Assembly (NCBI RefSeq): GCF_014982805.1
Contig: NZ_JADCKC010000003.1
Location: forward strand, 186,001-250,000
DNA: 64,000 nucleotides
From: Gemmiger gallinarum
GTDB lineage: Bacteria > Bacillota > Clostridia > Oscillospirales > Ruminococcaceae
Direction of reading: 5' to 3'
Shown: piece after piece, positions 54,678-64,000 of the stretch
How the letters are laid out: every line of letters starts with the position of its first letter
Numbering within the stretch: position 1 is the first letter of the stretch
Translations under genes and position numbers: made by a program
Notes under the pieces: generated by a model
Database searches by the model: none
What the model was told of the DNA's origin: nothing
What the model saw: the letters and a program-made list of their open reading frames with translations, nothing else

Positions 54678-56045
54678 TCAGACCGCCTGAGTGCCGGAAC
54701 CGCCGTCCAGGTGGGCCAGGTCATAGGGCATGACATAGTCCAGCAGGGCGCAAATTTCCTCCCAGCTGCCGCTGCCGTCCTTCTCCGCGCCGCCGTCCTG
54801 AATGCGAACGACGATCCACGGATAGTTCACCGCCTGCGCGGTGACCTGATCCTCCAGATAGGCCCAGGCAAAGTAGTTGGCCGCCCGGAGGTCGTTCTCC
54901 TCATACTCGATCCACATGATGCTGTAGAGCAGGGTATCCGACTCATAGTAGTTGTCATAGGGGTACTGGTCGGGGTGGTTCTCCATGAGTTCGGTATAAT
55001 ATCCGTCGATCAGGCCAAAGTCGTTCTGGTCAATGGTGGTATACATCTGATATTGGACGGTGCGGTCCAGCTCCTCACTGTAGAACGTCACCATATCGTA
55101 GTTCATGCCGGAGACTTCATAGCCTTCCGGTGTGGCAATATCCATATAATAATTGCCTTCCCGGATGGTATAGATGCCGTTGCCGTTATCCGGGTTGCCC
55201 TCGGCCAGGCGTGCAGCCTGCTCGGCAGCCACATGGGCCTGCGGCGGCAAAGCGGGGATCTCCTGGGGTTCATAGGAGGTATAATCACAGGTCATGGTAA
55301 AGTTGCTGACGGTATAGCTCATGCCGGAGCCTTCCAGCATACTGTTCATCACAGCATCCAGCCCTACAACGGAATATTCCGTCCGAATGGGCAGATAGGT
55401 CTCCTTATTCACATACATCCGCACGTCAGCACTCACACCGGAGAGATCCGCCTGCTCCTGAAGCGTATCCTCCTGCTCCTGCGAGCCGGCCAGTTCCCCC
55501 AGCATACCGTCCAGAATCGGGCTCAGGGTATCCCCGGACAGTGTTCCCACCAGGCATATTGCCGGGGTCCCGTCCAGCTCCTCCACTTCCTTGTCAAAGG
55601 TCAGGTTTTCCGGATCGTCAAACTGCACCGCCGTGCCTGCCTGTACCATGGAAGTGTCGGCGTCGGCGCACATCCAGATATCGTCGCTGTGAAGGTACTG
55701 CACCATTTTGCCATCCTCCTCCAGGAGGTAGCTTTCCAGCGTCATGGGTACCCGGATTCCCATGAGTTCATAGCTCATTTCCAGATTCATGTAGCCCTGC
55801 ATGGGGTCGGGAGAATACACCAGCGACTCTTCCACAGACACCGTGGTGTCCACCTCCATGCCGCCCATCCCGATGGAAAGTTCCATCTGACCTGTGACAG
55901 AAGCCGCTGTGCAGGGGGTTTCCGACATATTGGCTGCCACGCGCTCGGCTGTCTGCTGGGGAGACATGGGCATGCAGCCCTGCATGGAGAGCAGCAGCGC
56001 AGCGGTCAGGGTTCCGGCTGCGGTGCGCAGAAAAATCCGTTTCAT
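54678..56045 (-). CDS. Putative secreted lipoprotein, unknown function
   Basis: A 455-residue protein with an N-terminal signal: KR, hydrophobic TAAGTLTAALLLS, then MQGC, a possible but non-classic lipobox. The mature part is acidic and rich in Tyr, Met and Glu. Residues ~30-270 resemble LppX/LolA-like beta sheets in strand pattern (GQMELSIG, YMNLEMSYELMG); I cannot name the family. The C-terminal third (NYYMDIATPEGYEV onward) looks like a separate domain. AGGAG lies eight bases before ATG 56045. It is monocistronic and convergent with the small gene. Confidence 0.75.
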   Translation of the reverse strand: MKRIFLRTAAGTLTAALLLSMQGCMPMSPQQTAERVAANMSETPCTAASVTGQMELSIGMGGMEVDTTVSVEESLVYSPDPMQGYMNLEMSYELMGIRVPMTLESYLLEEDGKMVQYLHSDDIWMCADADTSMVQAGTAVQFDDPENLTFDKEVEELDGTPAICLVGTLSGDTLSPILDGMLGELAGSQEQEDTLQEQADLSGVSADVRMYVNKETYLPIRTEYSVVGLDAVMNSMLEGSGMSYTVSNFTMTCDYTSYEPQEIPALPPQAHVAAEQAARLAEGNPDNGNGIYTIREGNYYMDIATPEGYEVSGMNYDMVTFYSEELDRTVQYQMYTTIDQNDFGLIDGYYTELMENHPDQYPYDNYYESDTLLYSIMWIEYEENDLRAANYFAWAYLEDQVTAQAVNYPWIVVRIQDGGAEKDGSGSWEEICALLDYVMPYDLAHLDGGSGTQAV

Positions 56046-56184
56046 GTGATCCACTCCTTTTTATCCTTGCCTGCCTTGCCATACAGTGCAGCGGCTGCAT
56101 ACGGGATACAAGGAAATTGTATCACTCTTTTCACATATTTTCTATAATATTTTCACATTTTGCATTTTATTTTGTTGCTTAAGC

Positions 56185-56670
56185 TCATTTTCTGGTCTGG
56201 TTCCAGTATTCTCCCATGCTTGCCCCCGATTTTCCCGTAACTTCATCGGAGAGATAGGCCTGCAGCATGGGGGTATCCGGCCGCCAGGAAAGCGCCGCTT
56301 CCTCGGTGGGGTACTCGATCTCGGCATAGAAAAAGGCGCCGGGCAGGCCCGAATCCACCTCGTTGACCTCCAGCGTCAGCCCGCCGGGCAGGGCATAGCT
56401 GCGCCGCAGCTTGGCGATCAGCGGTTTGCCGATGAGATGCCTGAGCTTTTCAAACAGGTCGGGGGAGATGTCGGTTTCGATCTCCTCCCGGGAAAGGGTG
56501 CCTTCTCCCTTGAAGCAGAGCACGTATCTGGTCTGGCCGCCGGTCAGCGCCTCCCTGCGGATGCGCACTGTGGGTCGGACACTGATGTATCCCTGGTCCA
56601 TTTGGTATTCCTCTGTAAGGGGAAGGCCCTTCGGCCAGTCTGTTACCATCCATTTGCGTTCAATTTCCAT
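56185..56670 (-). CDS. CYTH domain (triphosphate tunnel metalloenzyme) protein
   Basis: A 161-residue CYTH protein starting MEIERKWMV with the ExExK metal-phosphate motif, then VRIRREA, LCFKGEG, RRSYALPGG and LEVNEVDSG, EIEYPTEEAA, supplying the tunnel's alternating acidic and basic residues. Bacterial relatives hydrolyse inorganic tripolyphosphate or act as adenylate cyclases; the short single-domain form favours tripolyphosphatase. AAAGGAGAG precedes the ATG at 56670. A TATAAT at 56731-56726 (minus strand) may be its -10 box. The next gene is divergent. Confidence 0.88.
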   Translation of the reverse strand: MEIERKWMVTDWPKGLPLTEEYQMDQGYISVRPTVRIRREALTGGQTRYVLCFKGEGTLSREEIETDISPDLFEKLRHLIGKPLIAKLRRSYALPGGLTLEVNEVDSGLPGAFFYAEIEYPTEEAALSWRPDTPMLQAYLSDEVTGKSGASMGEYWNQTRK

Positions 56671-56781
56671 AAGGCTCTCCTTTCGCCGTGGGCAGCCGCG
56701 CCGTTCCTGACTGTCGGTTTCCTTTATTATAGCACGCCGGTGCTGCTTTGCGGGGAATGGGTCTGACTTTTTGCCGCTGTC

Positions 56782-56810
56782 TTGCGTATTGGGCAGCAAA
56801 ACGGTATACT
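56782..56810 (+). promoter_or_regulatory. Promoter of the RlmI-like gene
   Basis: TTGCGT (56782-56787), 17 bases, TATACT (56805-56810). Confidence 0.72.
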
Positions 56811-56851
56811 GATACCGATTGATTTTAAGAATAAGAAAAGGACGACTGCCG

Positions 56852-58084
56852 ATGAAAACCGAGCGTGAATGGCCTGCCTTCACCGTATCCAAAAAAGCAA
56901 CGGCCACGTTGGCCGCCGGGCATCCCTGGGTGTACGACAACGAGATCACCCAGGCTCCCGACATCCTGCCCGCCCCCGGCGGCCTGGCCGATGTTCTCAG
57001 CCCCCGGGGCAGCTATCTGGGTACCGCTATGTACAGCCCTGCCAGCCGTATCCGGCTGCGGGTCATCAGCCGCAATGCCAACGACCGCTTTGACCAGGCC
57101 TTCTGGCGCCGCCGGCTGGAATATGCCTGGGCCTACCGCAAGCAGGTGCTGGGTGAAACCGACTGCCAGTGCTGCCGCTTTGTCTTTGGGGAGGCAGACT
57201 CCCTGCCCGGGCTGACCGTGGACCGGTTCGGTCCCCTGCTGGTCACCCAGATCACCAGTGTGGGCATTGAGGTGCGCAAGGACCTGATCCTGCCCATGCT
57301 TGCCGATGTGCTGCGGGCCGACGGCCAGCACATTGACGGCATCTTTGAGCGCAACGACCTGGCCCTGCGGGACAAGGAGGGCCTGCCCCGGGGCAAGGGA
57401 TGGTATCCCCTGCCCGGCGAGCCTCTGCCCCAAAGCCCCGTCACAGAAATCTGCGAAAACGGCGTCTACTATGCCGTGGATGTGGAGAACGGTCAGAAAA
57501 CCGGCTTCTTCCTGGACCAGAAGTACAACCGCCGGGCAGTGGCCCATCTGGCCGCCGGACGCACCGTACTGGACTGCTTCACCCACACCGGCAGCTTTGC
57601 CCTCAACGCGGCAAAGGGCGGTGCCAAACACGTCACGGCGGTGGATGTGAGCGCCTCGGCCATTGAAATGGCCCGCCGCAATGCTGTGAGAAACGGGCTG
57701 GATGACCGGATGGACTTTGTCTGTTCCGACGTGTTTGAGCTGCTGCCCCGGCTGGAAAGTGAAGGCCACCCCTACGATTTTATCATTCTGGACCCGCCGG
57801 CCTTTACCAAATCCCGGTCTACGGCGGCCAGCGCCATGCGCGGCTACAAGGAGATCAACCTCCGGGCCATGCGCCTTCTGCCCCGGGGCGGCTATCTGGC
57901 CACCGCCAGCTGCAGCCACTTTGCCCCCGCCCCCGAGTTTGTGAAGATGCTGCATGCCGCCGCCCGGGACACCGGCCGCTCCCTGCGGCAGATCGAGGCC
58001 CGCCAGCAGGCCCCGGACCATCCCATCCTGTGGGAAGTCCCCGAGACGGATTATTTGAAGTTCTACCTCTTCCAGGTGGTATAA
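56852..58084 (+). CDS. Class I SAM-dependent rRNA methyltransferase (RlmI-like)
   Basis: A 410-residue protein with a PUA-type N-terminal domain (KKATATLAAGHPWVYDNEI), an RFF region (FVFGEADSLPGLTVDRFG) and a Rossmann methyltransferase domain with motif I VLDCFTHTGSFALNAA, AVDVSASAIEMARRNA and the catalytic-type motif IILDPPAFTKS, then a late TASCS motif. That is the RlmI (23S rRNA m5C1962) layout; other RlmI/RlmK relatives are possible. AAAAGGAC lies upstream of ATG 56852; a longer frame to 56819 overlaps the promoter start point. Confidence 0.9.
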   Translation: MKTEREWPAFTVSKKATATLAAGHPWVYDNEITQAPDILPAPGGLADVLSPRGSYLGTAMYSPASRIRLRVISRNANDRFDQAFWRRRLEYAWAYRKQVLGETDCQCCRFVFGEADSLPGLTVDRFGPLLVTQITSVGIEVRKDLILPMLADVLRADGQHIDGIFERNDLALRDKEGLPRGKGWYPLPGEPLPQSPVTEICENGVYYAVDVENGQKTGFFLDQKYNRRAVAHLAAGRTVLDCFTHTGSFALNAAKGGAKHVTAVDVSASAIEMARRNAVRNGLDDRMDFVCSDVFELLPRLESEGHPYDFIILDPPAFTKSRSTAASAMRGYKEINLRAMRLLPRGGYLATASCSHFAPAPEFVKMLHAAARDTGRSLRQIEARQQAPDHPILWEVPETDYLKFYLFQVV

Positions 58085-58175
58085 GCGGGTGGTTTTGCCC
58101 TCCAAAAAGCCGCAAACTATGGAAAAGCTCCAATTTTTACCGTTTTCAAACCTTTGTATTTTGTCAAAGCGCCTA

Positions 58176-58204
58176 TTGCGTTTTATCCCCGCGCCCGATA
58201 TAAT
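58176..58204 (+). promoter_or_regulatory. Promoter of glnN
   Basis: TTGCGT (58176-58181), 17 bases, perfect TATAAT (58199-58204). Transcription would start near 58211, giving a ~75-base leader that contains the hairpin at 58223. Confidence 0.82.
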
Positions 58205-58222
58205 TATCACATAAACAGCAAG

Positions 58223-58256
58223 GGCGCTGCGAACGTAAGCTTCGCAGCGCCTTTGT
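58223..58256 (+). terminator. Terminator-like hairpin in the glnN leader
   Basis: GGCGCTGCGAA (58223-58233) pairs perfectly with TTCGCAGCGCC (58241-58251) and is followed by TTTGTT, just downstream of the promoter and before the ribosome binding site. It could be an attenuator controlled by antitermination, for example by the ANTAR protein at 61913, or a stabilising leader hairpin. Confidence 0.68.
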
Positions 58257-58285
58257 TAGTTTCGAGCAGTAAAGGAGTATGAAGT

Positions 58286-60376
<2,091 letters not shown>

Positions 60377-60463
60377 TCGGTTTCCTCGCCGCCTGGTAAC
60401 CGGGCGCTGCGCAGACCACAAAACAGCCATTCTCCTTTTCCTATTTCTTACACCAGCTCGGAG

Positions 60464-60484
60464 GGCCCGCCATCGCGGGCCTTT
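60464..60484 (+). terminator. Terminator-like hairpin between glnN and glnA
   Basis: GGCCCGC (60464-60470), loop CATC, GCGGGCC (60475-60481), then TTT. It may end glnN transcripts or act as an attenuator before glnA. Confidence 0.65.
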
Positions 60485-60549
60485 CGAGTTTTGGGCTACT
60501 ACCGGCAGCGCGTCCCCGTCCCGGCGCCTGCTATCCATGGAGGTTCACC

Positions 60550-61860
60550 ATGAAACGGACTGCACAGGATATCCTGAACTTTGTGGAGGACAACGATGTC
60601 AAGTTTGTCCGGCTGGCCTTTTGCGATATTTTCGGCAATCAGAAAAACATCTCGCTGTTTGCCAGCGAACTTCCCGGTGCGTTTGAGCACGGCGTCTGTT
60701 TCGACGGAAGTTCCATCGCAGGCTTCATGAATACCGAGGAGAGCGACCTTGTGCTGTGGCCCGACCCGGATACCGTCTGTATCCTGCCCTGGCGCCCCGC
60801 CGAAGGCCGCGTCATGCGCATGTACTGCGACATTACCCTGCCCGACGGCAAGCCCTTTGAGGGCAACTGCCGGGGATACTTACAGTCGGTGGTACGCCGC
60901 GCCCGGGCCATGGGTCTGATCTGCAATGTGGGCTGTGAGTGTGAGTTCTATCTCTTTGAGACCGACGATCACGGCAACCCCACCAAGATTCCCCTGGACC
61001 ACGGCGGCTACTTTGACATTGCCCCGCTGGACAAGGGGGAAAACATCCGCAGGGAAATCTGCTTTGCCATGGAGGACCTGGGCCTCAGGCCTCAGCACAG
61101 CCACCATGAGAGCGGCCATGGTCAGAACGAGGTGGATTTTCTCTATGCTCCGGCCCTGCGCTCGGCTGACAATCTGAACACCTTCAAGAGCACCGTCAAG
61201 GCCATTGCGGGACGCAACGGGCTGTTCGCCAGCTTTATGCCCAAACCTCTGCGGGACCAGGCAGGCAGCGGTTTGCATGTCAACATCTCCCTCAAGCGGG
61301 ACGGCAAGAATCTGTTTGAGGGCGACATTGCCCCCGACAGCGAGCCCGGACATTTTATTGCCGGGATTCTGGCCCACGCCCGGGAACTGACTGCCTTCTG
61401 CAATCCGCTGCCCAACAGTTATGCCCGCTTCGGCAGCTGTGAGGCCCCCCAGTACATCAGCTGGAGCCGACAAAACCGCAGTCAGCTCGTCCGTCTGCCC
61501 TCTGCTCACGGGGAGCTCTGCCGCATGGAGATGCGCAGTCCCGATCCCTCCTGCAACCCCCATCTGGCCATCGGCCTGATTCTGGCCGCCGGTCTGGACG
61601 GCATCCAGAACAAGATGCCGCTGCCCGCTCCCATTAATCGGAACCTCTTTTTGCATTCCAGCACCGAGGGCCTGGAAAGTCTCCCCCGCTCTCTGCGGGA
61701 GGCCATCACCGTGGCAGCATCCAGCGATTTCATCTCCAACGAGCTGCCCCTGGCCCTGCTGAACAAATACTTTGAGTACCAGACCCGCCTGTGCCTGGAT
61801 TTTGAAAGCGCCCCCGATCCCGAAGCCTGGGAACGGGAGAACTGCTTCCCCACGATCTGA
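60550..61860 (+). CDS. glnA: Glutamine synthetase type I
   Basis: A 436-residue GSI. It has VRLAFCDIFGNQKNISL (20-36), FDGSSIAGFMNTEESDL, ECEFYLFE metal ligands, HHESGHGQNEVDF, GSGLHVNISL, NSYARFGSCEAPQYISWS and the late MEMRSPDPSCNPHLAIGLILAAGLDG. The length is that of the GSI-alpha type of Firmicutes, which is normally controlled by feedback inhibition and regulator binding and not by adenylylation. ATGGAGG lies upstream of ATG 60550. It is followed at 53 bases by an ANTAR regulator. Confidence 0.96.
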   Translation: MKRTAQDILNFVEDNDVKFVRLAFCDIFGNQKNISLFASELPGAFEHGVCFDGSSIAGFMNTEESDLVLWPDPDTVCILPWRPAEGRVMRMYCDITLPDGKPFEGNCRGYLQSVVRRARAMGLICNVGCECEFYLFETDDHGNPTKIPLDHGGYFDIAPLDKGENIRREICFAMEDLGLRPQHSHHESGHGQNEVDFLYAPALRSADNLNTFKSTVKAIAGRNGLFASFMPKPLRDQAGSGLHVNISLKRDGKNLFEGDIAPDSEPGHFIAGILAHARELTAFCNPLPNSYARFGSCEAPQYISWSRQNRSQLVRLPSAHGELCRMEMRSPDPSCNPHLAIGLILAAGLDGIQNKMPLPAPINRNLFLHSSTEGLESLPRSLREAITVAASSDFISNELPLALLNKYFEYQTRLCLDFESAPDPEAWERENCFPTI

Positions 61861-61867
61861 ACCTCTG

Positions 61868-61887
61868 CACCGTCGGCAGCGACGGTG
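61868..61887 (+). repeat. Hairpin just upstream of the ANTAR gene
   Basis: CACCGTCG (61868-61875), loop GCAG, CGACGGTG (61880-61887), directly before the ribosome binding site at 61898. No T tract. Confidence 0.5.
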
Positions 61888-61912
61888 AACTTTGCCGAAA
61901 GGAGGGACCCGT

Positions 61913-62488
61913 ATGCCTCTGGCTCTGATTGCGTCTGCCGGTGTCAACGCCAACGAATATCTGGCGCGGCACATCGCAGAGCTGGGCTATGCCCGCCCGG
62001 TCATTGTGGCCAGCGGCGGCGAGGCCCGCAGACGGCTGGCGGAAAAAGATTTTGAGATCGTGGTTATCAACACCCCTCTGCCCGATGAATTCGGTCACGA
62101 GCTGGGCACCTATGCGGTGGAATGCTCTCATGCAGGGGTGCTGCTGCTGGCCAAGTCCGGCACGGCGGAGCAGATCTCGGGCAATCTGCAGCAGAACGGC
62201 GTTCTGGTCCTGGCAAAGCCGTTCTCTTCCGCTCAGTTTCGCCAAGCGGTACAAATGGCCTCCAGCTGCTGCCGCCGTCTGGCTCCCCTGCTGGAAGAGA
62301 ACGCCCGCCTCACCGACAAGATCGCCCAGCTGCGTCTGGTGGACCGTGCCAAGTGCATGCTGATCGAAAGGCGCGGCATGACCGAGGCGGAAGCCCACCG
62401 CCTCATTGAAAAGCGGGCTATGGATACCCGCACCAGCCGCGGCGAGGTTGCCTCCGCCCTGCTGGATGAAGAGGATGACGATCTTTGA
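61913..62488 (+). CDS. ANTAR-domain RNA-binding regulator with degenerate receiver
   Basis: A 191-residue response-regulator-like protein. Residues 1-~115 have a receiver fold (LALIASAG, FEIVVINTPLPDEFG, VLVLAKPFS), but the phosphoacceptor position is N53 and the N-terminal acidic pair is missing. After a coiled-coil linker (LLEENARLTDKIAQLRLVDRAKC) comes an ANTAR domain: LIERRGMTEAEAHRLIEKRAMDTRTSRGEVASALL. ANTAR proteins bind paired hairpins and prevent termination, often in nitrogen genes. Its place after glnN-glnA suggests it controls them. AAAGGAGGG precedes ATG 61913. Confidence 0.9.
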   Translation: MPLALIASAGVNANEYLARHIAELGYARPVIVASGGEARRRLAEKDFEIVVINTPLPDEFGHELGTYAVECSHAGVLLLAKSGTAEQISGNLQQNGVLVLAKPFSSAQFRQAVQMASSCCRRLAPLLEENARLTDKIAQLRLVDRAKCMLIERRGMTEAEAHRLIEKRAMDTRTSRGEVASALLDEEDDDL

Positions 62489-62492
62489 CCCG

Positions 62493-62510
62493 GTGCCGTG
62501 TTTCGGCACG
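62493..62510 (+). repeat. Hairpin after the ANTAR gene
   Basis: GTGCCG and CGGCAC pair around TGTTT. It is the first of four consecutive hairpins between the ANTAR gene and pyrG. Confidence 0.5.
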
Positions 62511-62523
62511 GCATGGGGCAGCC

Positions 62524-62560
62524 GTATTGCCGGTCCGCACAGGACCAATACTGTTTTTGT
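62524..62560 (+). terminator. Terminator after the ANTAR gene
   Basis: GTATTG-CC-GGTCC (62524-62536) pairs with GGACCAATAC around GCACA, with a two-base bulge, followed by TGTTTTTGTG. Confidence 0.8.
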
Positions 62561-62577
62561 GAGAATCGGCTTTTGAA

Positions 62578-62624
62578 GGTATCCCGCTGCGGCGGATACC
62601 ATTTGCCCTGTCCCGCGGACAGGG
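62578..62624 (+). repeat. Two adjacent hairpins upstream of pyrG promoter
   Basis: GGTATCC (62578-62584) pairs with GGATACC (62594-62600); CCCTGTCC (62606-62613), loop CGC, pairs with GGACAGGG (62617-62624). Neither is followed by a T tract. Confidence 0.6.
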
Positions 62625-62657
62625 GTGGGAAATTTACTTGTACCGCGCCTGGAATTC

Positions 62658-62687
62658 TTGATTTTTCCAGGACAGCGTATCTATAAT
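62658..62687 (+). promoter_or_regulatory. Promoter of pyrG
   Basis: TTGATT (62658-62663), 18 bases, perfect TATAAT (62682-62687). A second TATAAT at 62698-62703 lacks a good -35 box. Confidence 0.7.
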
Positions 62688-62728
62688 GATAAATTGGTAT
62701 AATTGATATGGATGTGGAGGATGTGTAT

Positions 62729-64000
62729 ATGTCTACCAAATATATCTTTGTTACCGGCGGTGTGGTCTCCGGCCTGGGCAAGGGCATTACAGCGGCCAGT
62801 CTGGGCCGTCTGCTCAAAACCCGCGGGCTGAAAGTGGCTTCTCAGAAGCTGGACCCTTATATCAACGTCGATCCCGGCACCATGAGCCCCCTGCAGCACG
62901 GCGAGGTCTTTGTCACCGACGACGGCACCGAAACCGACCTGGACCTGGGTCACTACGAGCGCTTCATCGACGAGAACCTGAACAAGTACTCCAACCTGAC
63001 CACCGGCAAAGTCTACTGGAACGTCCTGCACAAGGAGCGTCAGGGCGCCTATCTGGGGCAGACCGTCCAGATCATCCCCCACATTACCAACGAGATCAAG
63101 AGCTACATCTACAATCTGGCCAAGAGCACTGAGGCTGATGTGGTCATCACCGAGATCGGCGGCACCACCGGCGACATTGAGAGCCAGCCCTTCCTGGAGG
63201 CCATCCGTCAGGTGGGTCTGGAGCAGGGTCTGGAAAACTGCTGCTACATCCATGTAGTTCTGGTCCCCTACATTTCTGGCTCCGACGAGTACAAATCCAA
63301 ACCTGCCCAGCATTCCTGCAAGGAACTGCAGGGCATGGGCATCATCCCCAACGTCATCGTGCTGCGCGCCGACGGCAGCGTGGGCGCCGACATCAAGCGC
63401 AAAATCAGCATGTTCTGCAATGTGCGCCCCGACTGCGTCATTGAGAACCTGACCATGCCCAGCCTCTATGAGTGCCCTCTCATGCTGGACGCCGCCGGTC
63501 TGACCAATGTGGTCGTCCGTCAGCTGCACCTGGAAACTCCCCCGTCCGATCTGACCGAATGGAAGGAACTGATTTCCCGCATCGCCACCCGCAGCAAGAA
63601 CTGCACCATCGCTCTGGTGGGCAAGTACGTCAAGCTCCACGACGCCTATCTCAGCGTCATGGAGAGCCTCTACCATGCAGGCTTTGAGAACGAGTCCAAG
63701 GTGGACATCCGCTGGGTGGACAGCGAGAATCTGCAGGACCAGCAGCGCTGCTCCGAAGAGCTGGCCGACGTGGACGGCATCATCATCCCCGGTGGTTTCG
63801 GCGACCGCGGCATTGAGGGCATGATCCAGGCTGCCCGCTACGCCCGCGAAAACCGCATTCCCTGTTTCGGCATCTGCCTGGGCATGCAGATCATGGTCAT
63901 GGAGTTTGCCCGCGATGTGCTGGGCTACGCCGATGCCAACTCCAGCGAGTTCACCCCCGACGGCCAGCACAATGTCATTGCGCTCATGCCCGACCAGCAG
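62729..64000 (+). CDS. pyrG: CTP synthase (5' part, cut by window end)
   Basis: Makes CTP from UTP, ATP and glutamine. The visible 424 residues hold the complete N-terminal amidoligase domain: [24 protein letters not shown]-type P-loop (residues 3-26), [29 protein letters not shown] and [11 protein letters not shown]. They also cover the start of the class I glutaminase domain with GGFGDRG and the nucleophile in FGICLGMQ near 380. The frame is open at 64000, so the last ~110 residues are missing. GGAGG (62716-62720) is eight bases before ATG 62729. The product CTP is also the co-substrate of the KdsB-like enzyme at 7889. Confidence 0.97.
   Translation, partial: MSTKYIFVTGGVVSGLGKGITAASLGRLLKTRGLKVASQKLDPYINVDPGTMSPLQHGEVFVTDDGTETDLDLGHYERFIDENLNKYSNLTTGKVYWNVLHKERQGAYLGQTVQIIPHITNEIKSYIYNLAKSTEADVVITEIGGTTGDIESQPFLEAIRQVGLEQGLENCCYIHVVLVPYISGSDEYKSKPAQHSCKELQGMGIIPNVIVLRADGSVGADIKRKISMFCNVRPDCVIENLTMPSLYECPLMLDAAGLTNVVVRQLHLETPPSDLTEWKELISRIATRSKNCTIALVGKYVKLHDAYLSVMESLYHAGFENESKVDIRWVDSENLQDQQRCSEELADVDGIIIPGGFGDRGIEGMIQAARYARENRIPCFGICLGMQIMVMEFARDVLGYADANSSEFTPDGQHNVIALMPDQQ

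Overview
The window is a 64 kb piece of a chromosome from a GC-rich member of the Firmicutes, most likely class Clostridia near the Oscillospiraceae/Ruminococcaceae (Faecalibacterium, Subdoligranulum, Gemmiger type). The support is gene content: type III plus type I glutamine synthetases with an ANTAR regulator, a CD1247-like zinc-ribbon protein, a LytR-CpsA-Psr protein, Gram-positive operon orders (infC-rpmI-rplT, yhbY-nadD-yqeK-LCP-rsfS, plsX-rnc-smc-ftsY), AGGAGG-type ribosome binding sites, and no lipid A or outer-membrane genes. The genus is inference. I see no prophage, insertion sequence, CRISPR array, tRNA or rRNA.

Bases 1-17600 are a surface-glycan region: GT4 and GT2 glycosyltransferases, enolase as a separate unit, a Wzm/Wzt-type ABC exporter, a GT52-like glycosyltransferase, a KdsB-like cytidylyltransferase, an HMGL/DRE-TIM aldolase fused to a C-terminal Rossmann-like domain, a KdsC-like phosphatase, a DUF2142 membrane protein, further GT4 and GT2 enzymes with a DUF2304 partner, and a convergent PIG-V-like mannosyltransferase. 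Together they look like a pathway that makes, CMP-activates, transfers and exports a 2-keto (ulosonic) sugar acid in a Gram-positive, with an aldolase where KdsA would be expected.

Bases 17700-41700 are almost all on the minus strand and hold core functions: the CD1247-like protein and EF-P; a TIM-barrel protein and YqeG phosphatase; S21; LeuRS; RsfS; an LCP protein; YqeK, NadD and YhbY; RdgB, FtsY, SMC, RNase III and PlsX; TrmFO, TopA, DprA and a SpoU methyltransferase; and the infC-rpmI-rplT operon. infC starts at ATC and follows a leader with an intrinsic terminator, as expected for L20 autoregulation.

Bases 41840-46080 run forward: ddl, murI, a DUF1934 protein and argS. Next comes the most striking segment, about 46282-47578. 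It is 1.3 kb of AT-rich, purine-rich, highly foldable sequence with no forward reading frame of 60 codons or more, a promoter-like start and a strong GAAA-capped terminator. It reads as a very large structured noncoding RNA.

Bases 47820-64000 hold an Asp/Glu racemase, MetRS, a DMT transporter, TatD, membrane and small hypothetical proteins, a putative lipoprotein, a CYTH protein, an RlmI-like methyltransferase, then glnN, glnA and an ANTAR regulator, and the 5' part of pyrG, cut by the window end. The ANTAR protein beside two glutamine synthetases that have terminator-like hairpins upstream suggests antitermination control of nitrogen assimilation.
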